Positions 6,698-10,733 of a DNA stretch of 10,733 nt are shown in pieces. The translations under genes and the position numbers were made by a program. Each line of letters begins with the position of its first letter. Positions within the stretch are counted from its first letter, which is position 1. The DNA comes from an uncultured Synechococcaceae cyanobacterium (GTDB lineage Bacteria > Cyanobacteriota > Cyanobacteriia > PCC-6307 > Cyanobiaceae): positions 1-10,733 of the forward strand of contig CACBGC010000027.1 in assembly GCA_902538695.1 (NCBI GenBank), read 5' to 3'. A model generated the notes under the pieces. It had not been told where the DNA came from, did not search any database, and was given only the letters and a program-made list of their open reading frames with translations.

Positions 6698-8530
6698 ATG
6701 TCTCAGCAAATTATCATCGCTGAGCAGGCTCGAATTGCAGCACTACTCAAAGATGATCGAGTTGATGAATTAATCGTCGCACAAGGTCAATATCAAATTG
6801 GCGATATTTTTTTAGGAACAGTTGAAAATGTTCTCCCTGGCATTGATGCCGCTTTTATAAATATTGGTGAAAGTGAGAAAAATGGATTTATCCATGTTTC
6901 AGATTTAGGTCCACTAAGACTCAAAAAAGGGACATTTGGAATAACTGAATTATTAGAACCAAAACAAAAAGTTCTGGTACAGGTTATAAAAGAACCCACA
7001 GGATCTAAAGGGCCGAGACTAAGCGGAAGTATTTCAATCCCTGGAAAATATTTAATTTTGCAGCCATATGGCCAAGGAGTAAATATTTCAAGAAAAATTA
7101 ATACAGAAACAGAACGAAGCCGTTTGAAAGCTCTTGGGGTTTTAATAAAACCTTCTAGCACAGGCTTATTATTTAGAACAGAGGCTGAAAAGATAAAAGA
7201 AGAACTTCTAATTGAAGATTTAGAACATTTAATTCAACAATGGGAAAATGTAGTAAAAGTTTCTGAAGCTTCTAATCCTCCAATTTTGGTAAAAAGAGAT
7301 GATGATTTCTCACTTAAGATCTTGAGAGATCATATAAAAGAATCAACTAAAAGTATAATTATCGATAATAAATTTTCAGTTGCAAGGGCAAAAGATTTTT
7401 TAATAAATTATGAATCTGATTTAGATATTAAATTCCACGATAACAGTTTAAACCAACATATTTTCGAGAAGTACGAAATTAAGAAAACAATTCAAAAAGC
7501 TCTTCAACCTAGAGTAGATCTACCTTCGGGGGGTTACATAATTATTGAACCTACTGAAGCTTTAACAGTTATCGATGTAAACTCTGGATCATTTACAAGA
7601 TCCGCCAACTCAAGGCAAACCGTTTTATGGACGAACTGTGAAGCAGCAGTCGAAATCTCAAGACAAATGAAGTTAAGGAATATTGGTGGAGTTATAGTAG
7701 TAGATTTTATTGATATGGAATCTAGAAGAGATCAATTTCAGTTACTAGAACATTTTACCTCAGCAATAAAAGATGATTCTGCTAGGCCTCAAATTGCTCA
7801 GCTCACTGAATTAGGCTTAGTGGAGTTAACCAGAAAAAGACAAGGTCAAAATATATATGAATTATTCGGTAAAAAATGTTCTACATGTGATGGCACAGGA
7901 CATGTTGAAAATATATTAGATCAAGAAATTTCTAACTTAAAAATCAAAAATGTTGAAAATAAATCTTACCAATCAAACAATCTAAAAACCCTAGATCTAG
8001 ATACTTCTCAATCAACTGATGAGCAGGAAAAAATAATTGATAAAGAATTACTTAACTCCAAAGAACTAAGTAAAGAAAAGTCTTCTTATAAAAAAGAAAA
8101 TGATAATGATAATTTAAATCAATCAAATTCAAAAGAAAAAAATATAATATCAGTTGATCTTACTAATGAAGAAAAAATTGTTTTCAGTCAATTAGGTATC
8201 AATCCACTTATAAAGTTAGGTAAAGAATATCTCACTAGCAATAATTTTGTGCGTTTAAAAGACAGTAATAAGGAGACTGATAAAACCTTAGATAATAAAA
8301 AAACAAAAGTAAAAACAAAGCAAATTAAGAAGACCTCAAAATCTGGAGAAGAAAAGATTCAAATTAAAATAGAAGCAAATTCAAGTTCTAAAGATAAATC
8401 AACAAATAATACTAATTCTAATGAAAGTAATGAAGTTTTATTTACAAATAAAAAAGATGAAGTTGAACTTACAGATGAGCTAAACAATGCAAGAAAAAAA
8501 AGAAGAAGATCTTCAGCAAGCATTGAATAA
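6698..8530 (+). CDS. rne: Ribonuclease E (RNase E/G family)
   Basis: A 610-residue endoribonuclease that cuts single-stranded AU-rich RNA during mRNA decay and RNA maturation. The ATG at 6698 opens MSQQIIIAEQARIAALLKDD, the expected family start; there is no Shine-Dalgarno. The S1 RNA-binding domain covers about 34-120 (GDIFLGTVENVLPGIDAAF, GFIHVSDL). The DNase I-like catalytic part has Asp293 in IDVNSG and Asp336 in VVDFIDM, 43 residues apart as in E. coli (303 and 346). The Zn-link cysteines are C394 and C397 in CSTCDGTG. Residues about 405-598 form a Lys/Asn/Ser-rich disordered tail without the E. coli degradosome scaffold, but with an island at 491-512 (FSQLGINPLIKLG). The C-terminus carries RKKRRRSSA (599-607), matching the cyanobacterial RNase E nonapeptide known to bind PNPase. 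The last 44 nt overlap rnhB. Confidence 0.97.
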   Translation: MSQQIIIAEQARIAALLKDDRVDELIVAQGQYQIGDIFLGTVENVLPGIDAAFINIGESEKNGFIHVSDLGPLRLKKGTFGITELLEPKQKVLVQVIKEPTGSKGPRLSGSISIPGKYLILQPYGQGVNISRKINTETERSRLKALGVLIKPSSTGLLFRTEAEKIKEELLIEDLEHLIQQWENVVKVSEASNPPILVKRDDDFSLKILRDHIKESTKSIIIDNKFSVARAKDFLINYESDLDIKFHDNSLNQHIFEKYEIKKTIQKALQPRVDLPSGGYIIIEPTEALTVIDVNSGSFTRSANSRQTVLWTNCEAAVEISRQMKLRNIGGVIVVDFIDMESRRDQFQLLEHFTSAIKDDSARPQIAQLTELGLVELTRKRQGQNIYELFGKKCSTCDGTGHVENILDQEISNLKIKNVENKSYQSNNLKTLDLDTSQSTDEQEKIIDKELLNSKELSKEKSSYKKENDNDNLNQSNSKEKNIISVDLTNEEKIVFSQLGINPLIKLGKEYLTSNNFVRLKDSNKETDKTLDNKKTKVKTKQIKKTSKSGEEKIQIKIEANSSSKDKSTNNTNSNESNEVLFTNKKDEVELTDELNNARKKRRRSSASIE

Positions 8531-9104
8531 AATATCCGAAGTTGGAATAGATGAAGTTGGAAGGGGCGCAATTTTTGGTCCAGTTTTTTCAGCAGTTGTT
8601 GTTTTAACTGAAAAAAATAGATTTACCTTAAAACAATTTGGAGTAACAGATAGTAAAAAATTAACTCCAAAAAAAAGAAAATTACTTTTACCAAAAATTT
8701 TATTACTCTCATCAGATTATGGTGTTGGGCAATCTTCGGCTAGAGAAATAGATAAATTAGGTATCAGAGTTGCAACAGAACTTTCAATGATAAGAGCTTT
8801 AAAGAAATTAAAAGAGAAGCCATCTGAATTAATAATTGATGGCCCTTTATTATTAAGGCCATGGAACGGAACTCAGAAAAACATAGTATCTGGAGACTCA
8901 AAGTTTATCTCGATAGCTTCGGCAAGCATAGTTGCCAAAGTTTATCGCGACAATCTTATGGTGAGGTTAGAAACAAACTACTCAGGATACTCAATATTTA
9001 AAAATAAAGGATATGGTACCAGAGAGCATATTTCATTTATCAAAAAAAATGGAATAACTAGACTTCATAGGAAAAGTTTTTTAAAAAAATCAAATCTTAT
9101 TTAA
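8487..9104 (+). CDS. rnhB: Ribonuclease HII
   Basis: A 205-residue enzyme that removes RNA from RNA/DNA hybrids and cuts at single ribonucleotides in DNA. Motifs in order: GIDEVGRG at 20-27 with Asp22 and Glu23; DSKKLTPKKR at 55-64; LIIDGP at 115-120 with Asp118; GDSKFISIASASIVAK at 136-151 with Asp137; GYGTREH at 175-181; and HRKSF at 194-198. Together these give the DEDD active site of type 2 RNase H. The ATG at 8487 lies inside rne, giving a 44-nt overlap in another frame; the only later in-frame alternative before the active-site motif is a TTG at 8523. The arrangement suggests co-transcription with rne and translational coupling. The 3' end overlaps the converging DUF1997 gene by 15 nt. 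Confidence 0.96.
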   Translation: MQEKKEEDLQQALNKISEVGIDEVGRGAIFGPVFSAVVVLTEKNRFTLKQFGVTDSKKLTPKKRKLLLPKILLLSSDYGVGQSSAREIDKLGIRVATELSMIRALKKLKEKPSELIIDGPLLLRPWNGTQKNIVSGDSKFISIASASIVAKVYRDNLMVRLETNYSGYSIFKNKGYGTREHISFIKKNGITRLHRKSFLKKSNLI

Positions 9105-9608
9105 TTCACACCAATCTAAAAAATCTTTTACTAGTTGCTGTTGAACCCTCGACTTTATACCCAACAAAATCCCATTTAATACCGAATGACCAGTAGATTC
9201 CAAAATTTTCTTTGGTACTAGCTTCAGCAGAGGGGGTTGGCTTACAGATACCCCGAGAAGCGCCTCGCCTTCTAACCCAATATCAGTTGCTCCCAAATTC
9301 GCTTTCAAAATAAGATTAAAATCATCTATCATCCCCAAGCCATCCAATCTACTTTCAAGTGCACTCATTTTTAAAATTCCATCTTTATTTTCTACCGCAA
9401 TTGAGACAACAGGATTAATATCTAATTGAAAAACCCTAAAACTTGTTACTGTATACTTATATCTACCTAATCCTTCTGGTACTAATTTTTTGGAGTCAAG
9501 CATTGCTCCAACAACTCTTTCTTCTTCCAAGAGATATTTAGAAAGATAATCTTTATTACATGTTATAGAAAGCTTTAGTTTCTGTTTAGCATCAAAAGAC
9601 AATAGCAT
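9090..9608 (-). CDS. DUF1997 family protein
   Basis: A 172-residue protein from the ATG at 9608, which has a good Shine-Dalgarno. It matches the cyanobacterial/plant DUF1997 family along its length: an N-terminal strand region; YLLEEERVVGAMLDSKKL (26-43) before a Gly-containing turn (GLGRYKYTV); FQLDINPVVSIAV; ESRLDGLG; and the C-terminal block LVPKKILESTGHSVLNGILL, then IKSRVQQQLVKDFLDWC. No signal peptide or membrane segment is evident, so it is probably soluble or peripheral. Function is unknown to me; its restriction to oxygenic phototrophs suggests a chloroplast/thylakoid-linked role, which is inference. The TGA stop lies inside the rnhB 3' end. It is divergent from pheA across 52 bp. 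Confidence 0.87.
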   Translation of the reverse strand: MLLSFDAKQKLKLSITCNKDYLSKYLLEEERVVGAMLDSKKLVPEGLGRYKYTVTSFRVFQLDINPVVSIAVENKDGILKMSALESRLDGLGMIDDFNLILKANLGATDIGLEGEALLGVSVSQPPLLKLVPKKILESTGHSVLNGILLGIKSRVQQQLVKDFLDWCELNKI

Positions 9609-9618
9609 TTTCTATATT

Positions 9619-9623
9619 CCTCC
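9619..9623 (-). promoter_or_regulatory. Strong Shine-Dalgarno before the DUF1997 gene
   Basis: Reading the minus strand, GGAGGAATATAGAAA immediately precedes the ATG at 9608, with a full GGAGG 10 nt upstream of the start. Most other starts in the window (rne, radical SAM, dapL) lack a recognisable Shine-Dalgarno, so this one stands out and supports the chosen start. Confidence 0.7.
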
Positions 9624-9660
9624 AATGCTTATTTGATCTCTTTTTTTTTTACTATTAATC

Positions 9661-10733
9661 ATGAGCAAACAAGTTGCATATTTAGGCCCAAAAGGAACAT
9701 ACGCAGAAAAAGCAGCTCATATATTATCAAAGCTTGCAAATTTTCAGACACCTATATTTGTACCATGTAATGGGTTACATTCGGTCATTAAATTATTAGC
9801 GTACAACAATTGTGATGCTGCAATAGTACCTATAGAAAATTCGGTAGAAGGGGGTGTTACGACGACTCTGGACGCCCTTTGGAAATTTCCTGAAATTTTT
9901 ATAAATAAAGCAATTGTTTTACCTATAAAACATGCATTAATTAGTGATGGAGAACTTTCAAACATTTCAGAAGTATTATCTCATCCGCAAGCATTGGCTC
10001 AATGTTCAGAATGGTTATCTGAAAATCTTCCAAATGCAATTCCTCTCCCCACAAATTCAACGTCAGAAGCTGTCAATATGGTTAAGGGGAGTAAATTTAG
10101 AGCTGCCATCGGTTCAAAATCATTAATTCAAATTGGAGGACTTAAAGAATTAGCCTTTCCTATTAATGATGTTCCAGGTAATTGCACTAGATTTGTCTTA
10201 TTGAGTAAGGAAGCAAATTCAAATCAAGCGAATATTGCGAGTTTTGCTTTCTCTCTAATATCAAATAAACCCGGTGCTTTGCTTAAAGCTTTAAATAATA
10301 TTGCCGATTTTGGATTTAATATGAGTAAAATTGAGTCTAGACCCTCTAAAAGAGAATTAGGCGAATACATAATTTACATTGATTTTAGAAAGGCTAAAGT
10401 TCAGTTTGTTCATGAATTAGTCAAATGGAGTGGTATAGATAAATTGCCAAAGGGATCTAGAATACTCGATGTAGGTTCTGGAATAGGGGGAAGTTCCAGG
10501 ATTCTTGCAGAATATTATGACTTCAATGTAACTGGCATTACAATTAGTCCGGGCCAAGTTAAAAGAGCGAGAGAACTTACTCCTAGTAGCCTAAATTGCA
10601 ACTTCCAGGTTATGGATGCTTTGGATTTGAAATTTGAAGATGGATCATTTGATGCTGTATGGAGTGTTGAGGCTGGAGCACATATGAATGATAAAATTAT
10701 GTTTGCAGATGAAATGTTGAGAGTTTTAAGACC
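9661..10733 (+). CDS. pheA: Prephenate dehydratase, fused in frame to a methyltransferase; 3' partial
   Basis: The frame opens at ATG 9661 (SKQVAYLGPKGTYAEKAA) and stays open for 357 full codons to the window edge. Residues 1-180 are the prephenate dehydratase domain (prephenate to phenylpyruvate, phenylalanine synthesis): VPIENSVEGGVTTTLDAL, QALAQCSEWL, AAIGSKSL and the catalytic-type TRF triad at 176-178 in NCTRFVLLS. Residues 194-242 begin the phenylalanine-sensing ACT domain (SNKPGALLKALNNI; ESRP at 225-228; GEYIIYIDF). The ACT domain then stops: its last helix and strand, about 30 residues, are absent. From residue 241-244 (DFRK) the sequence is a SAM methyltransferase. There is no chorismate mutase domain, normal for cyanobacterial PheA. 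As encoded, ACT folding and feedback control would be impaired. The junction may be an assembly artefact; the pheA call itself is firm. Confidence 0.85.
   Translation, partial: MSKQVAYLGPKGTYAEKAAHILSKLANFQTPIFVPCNGLHSVIKLLAYNNCDAAIVPIENSVEGGVTTTLDALWKFPEIFINKAIVLPIKHALISDGELSNISEVLSHPQALAQCSEWLSENLPNAIPLPTNSTSEAVNMVKGSKFRAAIGSKSLIQIGGLKELAFPINDVPGNCTRFVLLSKEANSNQANIASFAFSLISNKPGALLKALNNIADFGFNMSKIESRPSKRELGEYIIYIDFRKAKVQFVHELVKWSGIDKLPKGSRILDVGSGIGGSSRILAEYYDFNVTGITISPGQVKRARELTPSSLNCNFQVMDALDLKFEDGSFDAVWSVEAGAHMNDKIMFADEMLRVLR
10381..10733 (+). other. SAM methyltransferase segment (MPBQ/tocopherol type), lacking its N-terminus, continuing off the window
   Basis: This segment encodes DFRKAKVQFVHELVKWSGID, then the SAM-binding motif I ILDVGSGIGGSSRILAEYY, then VTGITISPGQVKRARELT, FQVMDALDLKFEDGSFDAV and WSVEAGAHMNDK, ending at LRVLRP. 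This order matches UbiE/VTE4-like methyltransferases of plastoquinone/tocopherol synthesis; the DxRxAQ-type stretch before motif I aligns with DHRAAQ/DRRQAQ of that family. In those proteins 60 or more residues precede it, including a YD...W...WGEHMHHGYY region and, in many, a membrane anchor. None of that is here. I believe marine picocyanobacteria carry a separate methyltransferase gene just after pheA, which would explain the source. The exact substrate is not determined. Confidence 0.75.

Noticed and set aside
6793..7161. Minus-strand frame opposite the RNase E S1 domain
   Set aside because: Antisense shadow of a conserved coding region without start signals.
8359..8571. Minus-strand Leu/Phe/Ser-rich frame opposite the rne/rnhB overlap
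   Set aside because: Complement of the Lys/Glu-rich tail naturally reads as hydrophobic; it could be mistaken for a membrane protein but has no independent support.
1..10733. Search for a mobile element, phage genes, CRISPR array, toxin-antitoxin or defence system
   Set aside because: Every sizeable frame belongs to core cyanobacterial genes; no transposase, integrase, spacer-repeat pattern, island boundary repeat or composition shift was seen, and the lone tRNA has no integrase or duplicated 3' end nearby.

Overview
The window looks like chromosomal DNA from a marine picocyanobacterium, most likely a high-light-adapted Prochlorococcus or a close relative. The reasons are strong A+T richness, very tight gene packing, cyanobacteria-specific families (DUF3493, DUF1997, a cyanobacterial-type RNase E with its C-terminal basic nonapeptide) and protein sequences that match my memory of Prochlorococcus, especially DapL. 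The species call is inference from memory, not a database result. Nothing looks like a mobile element, prophage, CRISPR array or defence system. The window is essentially ordinary core genome, with one real anomaly at its right end.

Layout, left to right. (1) 1-2507 (+): infB, translation initiation factor IF2, missing its N-terminus at the window edge; the visible disordered N-terminal part carries NRPG-type repeats. (2) 2523-2759 (-): a small two-helix membrane protein of the DUF3493 family, ending 15 bp from infB. (3) 2813-2884 (+): tRNA-Thr(CGU). (4) 2885-3191: an AT-rich gap of about 300 bp with no supported gene. (5) 3192-4811 (+): a radical SAM enzyme with a B12-binding-like N-terminal domain. 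(6) 4824-5144 (-) clpS and 5176-6402 (-) dapL, probably one transcript with dapL first. (7) 6403-6697: the divergent dapL/rne intergenic region, with two inverted repeats. (8) 6698-8530 (+) rne and 8487-9104 (+) rnhB, overlapping by 44 nt. (9) 9090-9608 (-): a DUF1997 protein whose 3' end overlaps that of rnhB by 15 nt. (10) 9661-10733 (+): an open frame running off the right edge that begins as prephenate dehydratase (pheA) and turns in frame into a quinone/tocopherol-type SAM methyltransferase in the middle of the PheA ACT domain.

The genes do not form one pathway. They cover housekeeping jobs: translation start (infB, tRNA), RNA processing and RNA/DNA hybrid removal (rne, rnhB), N-degron proteolysis (clpS), lysine/peptidoglycan precursor synthesis (dapL) and phenylalanine synthesis (pheA). 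Several unannotated thylakoid or cofactor-type proteins are mixed in (DUF3493, DUF1997, radical SAM). The most checkable points are the pheA-methyltransferase junction (genuine microhomology deletion or assembly chimera), the RNase E nonapeptide encoded inside the rne/rnhB overlap, and the structured rne upstream region.
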